Notes under the pieces: generated by a model
Told to the model about the DNA's origin: nothing
Databases searched by the model: none
The model's input: the letters and a program-made list of their open reading frames with translations, nothing else
Shown here: positions 28,201-36,414 of the stretch, piece after piece
Layout: the number at the start of each line of letters is the position of its first letter
Position numbering within the stretch: position 1 is the first letter of the stretch
Source: Cyclobacteriaceae bacterium
Lineage (GTDB): Bacteria > Bacteroidota > Bacteroidia > Cytophagales > Cyclobacteriaceae
Length of the DNA stretch: 64,000 nt
Direction of reading: 5' to 3'
Assembly (NCBI GenBank): GCA_020832305.1
Contig: JAFIEV010000089.1
Span: 62,001-126,000 of the forward strand
Program-made: the position numbers and the translations under genes

Positions 28201-31200
28201 CAAACCGTTAATCTTACGGGTATCGGGCCTGGCGCCGCATTTGAAACCAATCAGGTGGTAAGTATCACCGCCGTTTCAAATAACACGTCGCTGATTCCAA
28301 ATCCAACGGTTCAATACACTTCTCCAAATACAACGGGTACATTGCGTTTTACGCCGGCAACAGATCAATTTGGTGTAGCTACCATCACAGTTACGGTAAA
28401 TGATGGGCAACCTGAAAATAATATTACCACAAGATCCTTTACTGTTACAGTAGTTGCTGCAAACAGGCCACCCACATTAGACCCTATTTCCGATATTGAA
28501 ATCTTGGAAGATGCCGGCTTGCAGGTAGTTAACCTTACCGGGATCACCCCGGGGCCTTCTTTTGAAAACCAAACGGTTACCATATCTGCCGTTAGCGATA
28601 ATACTACTTTGATAGCGGGAATACAGGCGATTTTATCAAGTCCTACAGGACCAACCGGCACCCTTCGCTTTAGTCCTGAACCTGATCAGTTTGGTGTTGC
28701 AAATATTTCAGTTACTATAACCGATAACGGAACCCCGGAACCAGCTTCTATTACCAGATCCTTCAGAGTAAATGTATTGCCAGTACCAGATGATCCTGTA
28801 GTCAGCAATGCAATTGCAAATGAAGGGCAACTCAATACCGCGGGATTGGTAATACAGCGAAATCCTGTTGACGGCAATGAAGTTACACACTTTCGCATAA
28901 CAAATATCACAGGTGGTACTTTGTACCTCAACAATGGCACAACAGTGATTAATAATAATACATTTATCACAGTTGCTCAGGGAAATGCAGGTCTGAGGTT
29001 CAGGCCCACCGGATCGGCTGATGGAAGTTTTAATGTTCAGGCTTCATTATCCAACACAGTTCCAGGTTTAGGAGGTAATCAGGTAACTGCCCTTATTGAA
29101 GTAAACAGCCGACCAAGGATAATCGGTGCAGGAATTCCTAATGTTTTTCTCAAGGAAGATGATCCCGTCTTCACCATAGACCTTGGCGATAAGTTTGAGG
29201 ATAGTGAAGATCCAATTACCAATCTAACCTTTGAGGTTCGAAATATCCAAAACCCTGGTTTGTTTGAAAGTATCAGTATCAACAGTATTAATCTGAATAT
29301 TCTGCTTGCTAAGGATCAAAATGGCCAATCTGATGTGACCATACGTTGTACGGATAGTGGTGGCGCTTTTGTTGAACAGACTTTTACAGTCTTTGTAGAA
29401 CCCGTAAACGACCCACCTGTTTTTTCCTTAAGTCGTTCTTTGGTATCTCTGGAAGTAAATTTCACGGGTACTGAGACGGTAACAGTAATACCTGCTCCAG
29501 TTCCAGAAGATGAAAAAAACCAGGTGGTGACATACAGCCTACAGCCTTCCACCACAGATATTGCTAATGTGAGCATCAATCCTGCAACTGGTACCATAAG
29601 TATCACTGCAAGGCCTAATGCAGTAGGTTTTCAGGAGTTTCAGGTTATCGCCGACGATGGGCAGGCAGAGAATAATATTCACATTGAATCACTTAGTATC
29701 AATATTGGATTTACAAATACACCTCCCGTATTCAGGGTTAGTGGTGATTTAATTGTAAATGAAGACTTTCAGGGTACCCGCACCGTAGAGGTTATTCCTG
29801 ACCCTGTTCCTGAGTGGGAAAAAGATCAGGTGGTTAGGTATTCCATAAGTCCTGGCTGGGTCGATTTTATTGATTTCACTTTTGACGAAAATACAGGTAA
29901 TACTACGTTTACTGCTGCGGCTAATCGCTATGGTGAGAGAACATTCACCATTACAGCAAATGATGGTCAAGCGGTAAATAACACATTCAGCAGAAGTTTC
30001 CTGGTTCGGGTTAATCCGATTAACGATCCGCCTACAATTGACCCAATTGCCAGTCCTGTGGTAATTGATGAGAATTCCCCTGAGCAGTCGATAACCCTCA
30101 CGGGCATTGGCCCTGGTCCATTTGAATCTGATCAGACTGTTTTTATCTTTGCCACTTCCAGCAATGCCAATATCATACCGAATCCAACAGTTGAATATAC
30201 AAATCCGGCAACGACTGCAATTTTGAAATTTCAACCCCTTCCTAATGCATTTGGCAAAGTTACCATTACGGTAAACGTTTTCGATAATGGCCCTAGTAAT
30301 CCACCAAATCAAAATAAAACTACCCGAACATTTGAAGTAGAAGTCCTGAATTTAAACAATCCGCCTTTTTTCAACCCGGTACCCAGTCCGATTCAAATTC
30401 TTGAAGATGCCCCGGAACAGGTAATTTCTTTAACTGGAATAAATGCCGGTCCCAACGAAGTTCAGGAACTGCGTTTCTTTGTCAATACCAACAATCCTGA
30501 TTTGTTTGAATATATAAGAATAAACTACGTAAGTCCTGCCACTACGGGTAATATTCGATTTAAAACAGCAGCCAATGCTAATGGAGAAGCCGAGATGACG
30601 ATCAGGTTGGAAGACGATGGAATAAATGCGCCTCCAAGACATGTTAATAATTTCAGCCGAACAGTAAGGATTATCGTAACACCTGTAAATGATCCGCCTG
30701 AGTTTGTCAGTACGCCTCCTTTAGAAGCCTTTGCAGGTGAAACCTATACTTACAATGTAGAGGCAATAGATGTTGATGAAGGTGATATCCTTAGATTTGA
30801 AGTGCAGGAAAAACCCGCTTGGCTTACCTTTACCGACAATGGCAATGGAACAGCGTTACTGACAGGTATGCCAGAAGAAAGTGACAGAGGGAATCACAAT
30901 GTACGATTGGCTGTGTATGATCTTGAAAATGCTGTAGATTTTCAGAATTTCACGATTCAGGTCATCATTAGAAACAGACCACCCACCTTTACTTCAGAAC
31001 CTGTATTGACAGCAACAGAAAACTCAGTTTACACATACAATATAACGGCAACTGATCCGGATCCCGATGACCGTATAACCTTCCGTCTTGATCAGGGCCC
31101 CAACTGGTTGTTGGTAAACAATATAGAAGAAGGCAGGGCAAGACTTACGGGTATACCTCCTCTGGGGTCTAGCGGCTCCTATAACGTTGTAATCAGAGCA

Positions 31201-32265
31201 ACCGACAGAAGCGGAGCTTTTGTTACCCAGGCGTTTACCTTAGTCGTTGACCGCTTTAACAACAGGCCGGTTTTGAGCAACATCAATGTTAACCTCGATG
31301 AGGATACGCCCTATCAGTTTACAAGGCAACTTTTTGTCAACCGATTTAATGATGCCGATGGAGATCCACTTGTGGCTGTTCGGATCGATGCATTACCTGC
31401 TAATGGTGTATTGACTCTGGATGAAGGCGTTGTTGCCATCGCCCAGGTAATTGAAGCAGATGCTCTCGATAAATTAGTCTACACACCTAACCAGGATTAT
31501 TTTGGTTTTGATGAATTTACCTGGAATGCAACAGATGGAAGAGATTATGCACTCAATAGCGCAAGGGTAAATATGGTAATTAATCCGGTAAATGATCCCC
31601 CCGTTTTGTCCAATATTGAAACCTTTCCTTTGGCATTTGATATTGATGAAGAAAGGGCTATTGTGACCCAAACCATAAGAGTAAGTGATGTAGATAATGT
31701 TAATCTGGTGCGGGCAATGATAAGTGTTAGTGCCGGATATATCCGTGGAGAAGATTCCCTGAAATATATTGGTAATTCTTTGCGCTTTGAATCTGCTTTC
31801 AATGACACAACAGGTATATTAACTATAAATGGACTTGCTTCCCTTAATGAGTATGAGCAGGCATTGAGATCGATCGAATTTATCAATAATACTTCAAGAC
31901 GAGGTACAGAACAAAGTAAAACCATATCCTTTATTGTATTTGATGGAGAAGACTGGAGCAATACCGTTGATAGAAGGATAAGCATGGTAGATAATTTTAT
32001 ACCATTGGATATTCCCACCGGATTTACACCAAACGGCGATTTTGATAATGACTCCTGGAATATTCTGAATATTGAATGGTACCCAGACTGTGTAATTGAG
32101 GTATTTTCTCAAAATGGCAACCGGGTATATCGTTCTGTTGGATATGATTTTGAATGGGATGGCAGTTTTAACGGACAACTGCTGCCTGCAGGAGTGTATT
32201 ACTATACCATAGACCTTAAACGCTATGGAGCCAGATATCATGGAACTGTAACAATCCTTAGATAA
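25300..32265 (+). CDS. Giant multidomain adhesin-like protein with T9SS type B sorting domain
   Basis: A 2321-residue secreted protein. A signal peptide (KRFLPLLICILVGQTSLLAQ) is followed by an unassigned first region (to about 137). Then come ten tandem ~100-residue beta-sandwich repeats (about 138-1163, each starting PPT and ending in a TVTVSDG..RTF.V pattern). Four to six more diverged cadherin/Ig-like units follow, two He_PIG-like units (ETYTYNVEAIDVDEGD, NSVYTYNITATDPDPDD) and a tandem-95-like unit (RFNDADGDPL). The last ~87 residues (from FIPLDIPTGFTPNGDFDNDSW) are the CHU_C / gliding-motility-associated C-terminal domain, a T9SS type B sorting signal. It would be exported by T9SS and act at the surface in adhesion or motility. 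GTG 25300 is the only start giving a full signal peptide, since TAA at 25279 closes the frame upstream. A PorP/SprF gene follows. Confidence 0.92.
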   Translation: MVIGFYERLTSALNFKRFLPLLICILVGQTSLLAQPFSVTTIESTAYTFSAADFGVDGLIYDQIEVQSLPDKGTLSFDGAELAAPFIVENGDFGKLIYTPVNNESDSPYTSFQFQRRLILVPELTAQTMTIHVTANEPPTIDQPSIDPILMNSPQQTVNLSGITDGGEGGQTLMVTAISDNTALIPDPNVTYTSPNTTGTLSFTPVTNQFGIANITVTVSDGISSFDRTFEVIVNAPPTLDAIANLNLIINAGLQNVSLSGISDGGEGNQTIVVTATSNNTTLVPNPELTYTSPAATGTLSFTPSTNQSGLATITVTVNDGFNNFARTFTVTVNANIPPTLAAISNITIPQNAPQQTVNLSGISDGGEGNQTITITASSNNTGLIPNPTVNYTSPNTTGTLSFTPVPGQAGSAIITVTVSDGFAADNLSRTFTVTVTPNAPPTIDKPADILLRMNDPQQSVNLTGITDGGENNQTLTVTATSNNSALIPNPTVTYTSPNATGTLSFTPVNNQFGLAIITVNVSDGIATTSQTFEVRVNAPPTLNAIANVSIIQNAPAQTIALAGISTGGEIGQTITLTAISGNPSLIPNPTITYTSPNATGSLTFTPIAGETGTAEITVTVSDGIAAHNVSRTFTVTVNANNPPTLNAITNRTIIMNAGQQTVNLAGISDGDGGIQTLSVSASSNNTTLIPGITVNYTPNNATGNIRFTPAPNQFGIARITVTVSDGIDNFSRSFNVTVNAPPTLDPIDNITILQDASEQTVNLTGISDGGEGTQTISITASSGNTALVPNPTVDYTSPAATGALKFTPVAGATGSALITVTVSDGITAHNRTRTFTVTINQNNPPTINPIADISIPENSPLQTVNLSGISDGDNGTQVLSITARSSDVAIIPDPAVNYTSPNATGTIQFTPLANQFGEVTITVTVNDGQNENNITETSFKVNVVPLNRPPTINPIDDISIAENAPQQTVNLTGIGPGAAFETNQVVSITAVSNNTSLIPNPTVQYTSPNTTGTLRFTPATDQFGVATITVTVNDGQPENNITTRSFTVTVVAANRPPTLDPISDIEILEDAGLQVVNLTGITPGPSFENQTVTISAVSDNTTLIAGIQAILSSPTGPTGTLRFSPEPDQFGVANISVTITDNGTPEPASITRSFRVNVLPVPDDPVVSNAIANEGQLNTAGLVIQRNPVDGNEVTHFRITNITGGTLYLNNGTTVINNNTFITVAQGNAGLRFRPTGSADGSFNVQASLSNTVPGLGGNQVTALIEVNSRPRIIGAGIPNVFLKEDDPVFTIDLGDKFEDSEDPITNLTFEVRNIQNPGLFESISINSINLNILLAKDQNGQSDVTIRCTDSGGAFVEQTFTVFVEPVNDPPVFSLSRSLVSLEVNFTGTETVTVIPAPVPEDEKNQVVTYSLQPSTTDIANVSINPATGTISITARPNAVGFQEFQVIADDGQAENNIHIESLSINIGFTNTPPVFRVSGDLIVNEDFQGTRTVEVIPDPVPEWEKDQVVRYSISPGWVDFIDFTFDENTGNTTFTAAANRYGERTFTITANDGQAVNNTFSRSFLVRVNPINDPPTIDPIASPVVIDENSPEQSITLTGIGPGPFESDQTVFIFATSSNANIIPNPTVEYTNPATTAILKFQPLPNAFGKVTITVNVFDNGPSNPPNQNKTTRTFEVEVLNLNNPPFFNPVPSPIQILEDAPEQVISLTGINAGPNEVQELRFFVNTNNPDLFEYIRINYVSPATTGNIRFKTAANANGEAEMTIRLEDDGINAPPRHVNNFSRTVRIIVTPVNDPPEFVSTPPLEAFAGETYTYNVEAIDVDEGDILRFEVQEKPAWLTFTDNGNGTALLTGMPEESDRGNHNVRLAVYDLENAVDFQNFTIQVIIRNRPPTFTSEPVLTATENSVYTYNITATDPDPDDRITFRLDQGPNWLLVNNIEEGRARLTGIPPLGSSGSYNVVIRATDRSGAFVTQAFTLVVDRFNNRPVLSNINVNLDEDTPYQFTRQLFVNRFNDADGDPLVAVRIDALPANGVLTLDEGVVAIAQVIEADALDKLVYTPNQDYFGFDEFTWNATDGRDYALNSARVNMVINPVNDPPVLSNIETFPLAFDIDEERAIVTQTIRVSDVDNVNLVRAMISVSAGYIRGEDSLKYIGNSLRFESAFNDTTGILTINGLASLNEYEQALRSIEFINNTSRRGTEQSKTISFIVFDGEDWSNTVDRRISMVDNFIPLDIPTGFTPNGDFDNDSWNILNIEWYPDCVIEVFSQNGNRVYRSVGYDFEWDGSFNGQLLPAGVYYYTIDLKRYGARYHGTVTILR
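25711..28788 (+). repeat. Ten tandem ~300-bp coding repeats with alternating unit length
   Basis: Repeat starts, taken at the PPT codons, are 25711, 26008, 26311, 26620, 26917, 27226, 27523, 27832, 28147 and 28468. Unit lengths are 297, 303, 309, 297, 309, 297, 309, 315, 321 and ~321 bp. Units 3 to 7 alternate 309/297/309/297/309, and the longer ones share an SDG.xAxN insert that the shorter ones lack. This points to duplication of a two-repeat block of about 606 bp. Confidence 0.85.
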
Positions 32266-32306
32266 ATTTATTAATTGTTCTGTTTAATAGAGAGTGTAAA
32301 GAACAA

Positions 32307-33335
32307 ATGAAAAAAATAATTTTAATTAACTGTGTGTTTTGGTTTGTGTATTTTTTTACCAGCAATGCAGTATTCGCTCAAAGAATGTATAACTATTCGC
32401 AGTTTTTCCTCAATCCGCAATTGGTGAATCCTGCATTTACAGGTATTGATGAATTTACAAAGGTCACCATAGGTCACAGGAATCAATGGATGGGTTTTGA
32501 AGGCGCTCCGGTTTCTAATTACGCAGGGGTTTCAATGCGTATAGGCAGACCAGCACCTGAATTTGTCAAACAATATTCTCTCAGAATAAGTAATCCGGAA
32601 ATGTACGATAGTCTATTAAGAACCTCTGCGAGTAAAAGGGAAAATCTACAGCAAGGAGTGGGTGGTTATCTGACCATCGATAAACAGGGCCCTTTTTCAC
32701 AGGTTTCAGGCTTTGGAAATTATGCTATTCACTTTGAAATTAATGAAAAAACAAAGCTTTCAGTTGGTGGTGCCGTTGGATTTTACAGCAACCGTTTTAA
32801 TATGGCAGATATTAGATTGCGCAACCCCGACAGTGATGCTTTATATCAAAACTTACTGGCTGGTGGCGGCAGAAGCAGCTTTCTTGATTCTAAGGCTGGA
32901 GTCGTTCTATATAAAGAAAATATTTATTTAGGATATGCTGCCAATCAGTTAGCCATGATTCCACTGGGTGAAGTGGCCGATGTTGATTTTGGCAAGACAT
33001 TTGCACATCACATAAGTGGTGGATTTAAATTTCAATCAGGATTGAGGTCTGAAATGCTTTTATCTTCGCAAATTGTAATAGCCGATACTTATAATTCCTT
33101 TTGGGAGCTTAGCGCCAAAATGAGAATGCAGGATTTATTTTGGTTTGGCACCGCCTATCGCAGTTCAAACGCATTATCATTTATGGCAGGTACCAGCATA
33201 CGAAACCAATTGATTTTTGGTTATTCATTTGATCAGGCACTTAGTAATATTACCGCATATAGCAATGGTACTCATGAAATATTTTTAGCTTTGATGCTCT
33301 CAAAAAGAGACAGCAGGCTGCCATTTGTTTGGTAA
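32307..33335 (+). CDS. PorP/SprF family type IX secretion system membrane protein
   Basis: A 342-residue outer-membrane protein with a signal peptide (ending AVFAQ) and the PorP/SprF hallmark YNYSQFFLNPQLVNPAFTG, followed by GHRNQWMGFEGAP and beta-strand-rich sequence. SprF-type proteins are needed for secretion or surface attachment of partner proteins with type B C-terminal domains, and are usually encoded next to them. That is the case here: the gene begins 41 bases after the giant adhesin. I infer it is the dedicated outer-membrane partner of that adhesin. PD40-OmpA and TPR genes follow on the same strand. Confidence 0.93.
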   Translation: MKKIILINCVFWFVYFFTSNAVFAQRMYNYSQFFLNPQLVNPAFTGIDEFTKVTIGHRNQWMGFEGAPVSNYAGVSMRIGRPAPEFVKQYSLRISNPEMYDSLLRTSASKRENLQQGVGGYLTIDKQGPFSQVSGFGNYAIHFEINEKTKLSVGGAVGFYSNRFNMADIRLRNPDSDALYQNLLAGGGRSSFLDSKAGVVLYKENIYLGYAANQLAMIPLGEVADVDFGKTFAHHISGGFKFQSGLRSEMLLSSQIVIADTYNSFWELSAKMRMQDLFWFGTAYRSSNALSFMAGTSIRNQLIFGYSFDQALSNITAYSNGTHEIFLALMLSKRDSRLPFVW

Positions 33336-33362
33336 ATTGAATTTGTTGAATATAGCATTATT

Positions 33363-34679
33363 ATGAAATATATGATAAAACATTTATTACTTGTACTCTT
33401 TATTTTAATAGTACAACTACCACTTAAATCTCAGAATTTTAGCTTTACCGAAATCCGGAAATTAAGTGAAAATGTAAATAGTCCGGCGGAAGAAAGTATG
33501 CCTGTGATTTCTCCGGATGGCAAGACATTATTTTTTGTACGTACTTTTTATGAAGGAAATACCGGAGGCCGTTTATCAGGCCAGGACATTTGGATGAGCC
33601 GTCGAGGAGATGATGGGGAATGGACAAACGCGGTAAATAATATGCCTTTCTTAAATAACGACAGAAACAATGCAGTACTGGGCATAAGTCAAAATGAATC
33701 TACTATCTATTTGTTGGATTCTTACGGCCCCGTAAGCAATAAATTGAGAGGGATTGCCACTGCCACCAAAACACCACTGGGTTGGAGTCAACCTATGAGA
33801 TTGCCCATAAATGGTCTTGAAGCAGGTAATTCCTTCCTGGGTTTTTACATGACACCAGATGAAACTGTTTTATTAGTGTCTATGAAAACCAATCAAAAAG
33901 CTGGCGGTGAAGATTTGTTTGTATCACTTAAACAGGCAGATGGAAAGTGGAGTGAGCCAAAAAACCTTGGTGCAACTATTAATACCCGTGGATTTGAGAT
34001 ATCACCTTTTCTCAGTGAAGATAAGAAAACACTGTTTTTCTCCAGTGATGGACATGGAGGACAGGGAGGCGCTGATATTTTTATGTCACAAAGATTGTAT
34101 GATTCGTGGGTCGTGTGGTCTAAACCTGTCAATCTGGGACCAGAAATAAATTCACCGGATTTTGATGCATACTTTTTCCTAAACGAAAAAAATAAAGAAG
34201 CCTTTTTTGTAAGTAACCGGGAAGGCAGCTTTGCAGATATATATACAGCAACTTTAAGTGATAAAGCTTTTGAAGACAGACAAGCCATCATTAATCCGGG
34301 CAAATACAGACTCACCAATGATGAAGTTAATGAACTTTTGGGGTTGCCTCTTTCAAGAACTATATTTTTTGAGTTTAATTCATACGATGTGGCCGCTCCT
34401 TCACGTGAATTGATTTATTTCCTCGCCAATAAACTGATTGAATTTCCCGAATATCAAATTGAGTTGATCGGCCATACCGATCAGGAAGGCACAGAGGATT
34501 ACAATTTGCAGCTATCACTTAACCGCGCAAGAGAAGTGGGTCAATACTTTAGAAGTTTTGGTATTGTATCAAGCAGAATATCCACCACGGGATTGGGTAA
34601 AAGTAAACCAATTGTCACGGAAGGCACCGAGGTAGAAATGGCAAAAAATCGCAGAGTAGAAATTTATTTCATAAAATGA
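33363..34679 (+). CDS. OmpA family protein with PD40/WD40-like beta-propeller repeats
   Basis: A 438-residue exported protein. A signal peptide (KHLLLVLFILIVQLPLKSQ) leads to several PD40 blades (about 50-280; AEESMPVISPDGKTLFFVR, GFEISPFLSEDKKTLFFSSD, AYFFLNEKNKEAFFVSN). The C-terminal OmpA peptidoglycan-binding domain (about 335-438) holds IFFEFNSYDV, IELIGHTDQEGTEDYN, LNRAREVGQYF and KNRRVEIYF. It would tie an outer-membrane assembly to the cell wall. PD40-OmpA proteins commonly sit next to PorP/SprF genes in Bacteroidota, and this one begins 27 bases after the PorP/SprF gene, so the three genes are probably one operon. Confidence 0.92.
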   Translation: MKYMIKHLLLVLFILIVQLPLKSQNFSFTEIRKLSENVNSPAEESMPVISPDGKTLFFVRTFYEGNTGGRLSGQDIWMSRRGDDGEWTNAVNNMPFLNNDRNNAVLGISQNESTIYLLDSYGPVSNKLRGIATATKTPLGWSQPMRLPINGLEAGNSFLGFYMTPDETVLLVSMKTNQKAGGEDLFVSLKQADGKWSEPKNLGATINTRGFEISPFLSEDKKTLFFSSDGHGGQGGADIFMSQRLYDSWVVWSKPVNLGPEINSPDFDAYFFLNEKNKEAFFVSNREGSFADIYTATLSDKAFEDRQAIINPGKYRLTNDEVNELLGLPLSRTIFFEFNSYDVAAPSRELIYFLANKLIEFPEYQIELIGHTDQEGTEDYNLQLSLNRAREVGQYFRSFGIVSSRISTTGLGKSKPIVTEGTEVEMAKNRRVEIYFIK

Positions 34680-34756
34680 CCTTATAAAAGAAAAGTTCCT
34701 CCTAAAATTTTTTGATTTTATTAGCGTATTTTTGGTACAAATAATTGTTTTGCATT

Positions 34757-36292
34757 ATGCCAAGATATGTGACTTTCCTGCTTTTTTCTATAATATCTAC
34801 CTTTGGATACGCACAGAACCGTTCGCTGGATGCATTGCTTGACGAAGCTTTCACGCATTTCATGAAAGGTTCTTATGCTGAGGCTCGCAAATCCTATGAA
34901 ATGGTTTTAGAAAAAGACAATAGAAACAAAGACGCCTCTCTTGGCCTTGCACGTGTGGCACTGGAGTTGCGTGAGTTTAAAGAAGCTAAAATCATTCTTA
35001 AGCAAAGTCTTGATAAATTTCCGGCAGATGACGAAGTCTTTTATTATCTGGGCAATCTTTTTTACTATCAGGAAGAATATGATTCTGCTATATGGTGCTA
35101 TCAGCAATCCATCCGTATAGATGATGGCGTTTCTATGTATTACAGCGATAAGGCTGATGCTCATCTCGAACTGGAGCAATATTCCATTGCTCTTCAAAAT
35201 TACCTCAAAGCTATAGAAATTGATCCACTAAATGAGCTCGCATGGTATGGCGTCGGATTAGTATATTTTTTTCAGGAAACTTACGATAGTTCCAGATATT
35301 ATTTGAGCCGGGCAATAAGCATCAATCCTTTGGAGCCAGATTTCTATTATTATAGAGGGCTTGCCCGCAATTTATCGGGGGATGCATTTGGCGCACTGAA
35401 AGATTTGAATTTTTGCATTGAACTCGACACACTACACCTGGAGGCTTTTCTGGAAAGAGGACGTGTGTATATCAATCTTGATGAGATTGAAAGTGCTTTC
35501 GATGATCTCTTTGAAGCTTATACCATTGATTCAACCCATCTTGATGTTTTAGGCGAGATTGGCAACTTGTACTTGTCTGAATTGATGTTTGAAGATGCCA
35601 TAGATGCTTTCTCTGCCGTTTTGGAAATTGATCCGCTTTCAGAAATCGCTTTGTATAACCGCGGATTGGCCTATCTATATAATGAAGATAACCAAAATGC
35701 GCTGAAGGATTTTAAAAAAGCCATTGAAATTTCTCCTGACGATGTAAATTTTCACTTGGGTAAAGCTAATGCCTATCTGCAAATGAAAGATGAAAAAAAT
35801 GCTATTGCAAGCTTTTTATACGCCGTAGAACTACAGGAAAATAACATGGAGGCAGTTTTTAATCTCGCTATGGGGTATGCGGGATTTGACAAGTTTAGAG
35901 ACTCATATGAGCTTCTTAAAAAAATTGAACAAAGCGAACCAGAATACCCCGGGTTATATTTTCAAAAAGCTAATATTGCAATGGAACTTGGTTTATTTGC
36001 TGAAGCCCTCAAAGACTATGACCTTGCAATTATAGATAATCCGCAAAATCCTCTAATATTTTTTAGAAGGGGAATTTTACTCTATGAAATAGATGAATTG
36101 AATGGGGCTATTGATGATTTTAGTCATGCGATCAGATTAGAACCCGATTTCCCAAATCCATATGTTAACCGGGGAATGATAAAGTTGGAACTTAAAGATA
36201 AAGAAGGTGCCTGCCTCGACTGGAAAAAAGCTTTTCAGCTTGGCTCAACTTATGCGCAACAACTATTGAAAACAAATTGCCGAAAACGTTAA
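34757..36292 (+). CDS. Exported tetratricopeptide-repeat protein
   Basis: A 511-residue protein with a signal peptide (TFLLFSIISTFGYAQ) and about 13 TPR units from residue 25 to the end. Clear examples are KGSYAEARKSYEMVLEKD, AIQNYLKAIEIDP-type helices and NRGLAYLYNEDNQNALKDF. TPR solenoids bind partner proteins, so in this block it may be a periplasmic scaffold for the adhesin/PorP/OmpA set (inference from position). ATG 34757 is chosen. The frame could open at TTG 34745, but the four extra residues are not needed. A perfect -7-like box, TATTTTTG, lies at 34727-34734 without a good -33 box. Confidence 0.85.
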   Translation: MPRYVTFLLFSIISTFGYAQNRSLDALLDEAFTHFMKGSYAEARKSYEMVLEKDNRNKDASLGLARVALELREFKEAKIILKQSLDKFPADDEVFYYLGNLFYYQEEYDSAIWCYQQSIRIDDGVSMYYSDKADAHLELEQYSIALQNYLKAIEIDPLNELAWYGVGLVYFFQETYDSSRYYLSRAISINPLEPDFYYYRGLARNLSGDAFGALKDLNFCIELDTLHLEAFLERGRVYINLDEIESAFDDLFEAYTIDSTHLDVLGEIGNLYLSELMFEDAIDAFSAVLEIDPLSEIALYNRGLAYLYNEDNQNALKDFKKAIEISPDDVNFHLGKANAYLQMKDEKNAIASFLYAVELQENNMEAVFNLAMGYAGFDKFRDSYELLKKIEQSEPEYPGLYFQKANIAMELGLFAEALKDYDLAIIDNPQNPLIFFRRGILLYEIDELNGAIDDFSHAIRLEPDFPNPYVNRGMIKLELKDKEGACLDWKKAFQLGSTYAQQLLKTNCRKR

Positions 36293-36414
36293 TTTAATTA
36301 TTCCCGTATATGTTATATATTTCGCATTGAAATCGCTACATTGTGATTTAATAGTCAGGGCTTTCTGGATAAACAGGTAATTTTTTAATTTTATAACCAA
36401 AGACCTGTTTTACA

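Noticed and set aside
25711-28788. Regular ~300-bp repeats as a possible CRISPR or satellite array
   Set aside because: They are in-frame protein repeats with diverged sequence and no spacer structure.
29749-30312. 187-codon minus-strand open frame in the giant adhesin
   Set aside because: Shadow of the repeat-coding strand, with low-complexity basic and aromatic composition and no start context.
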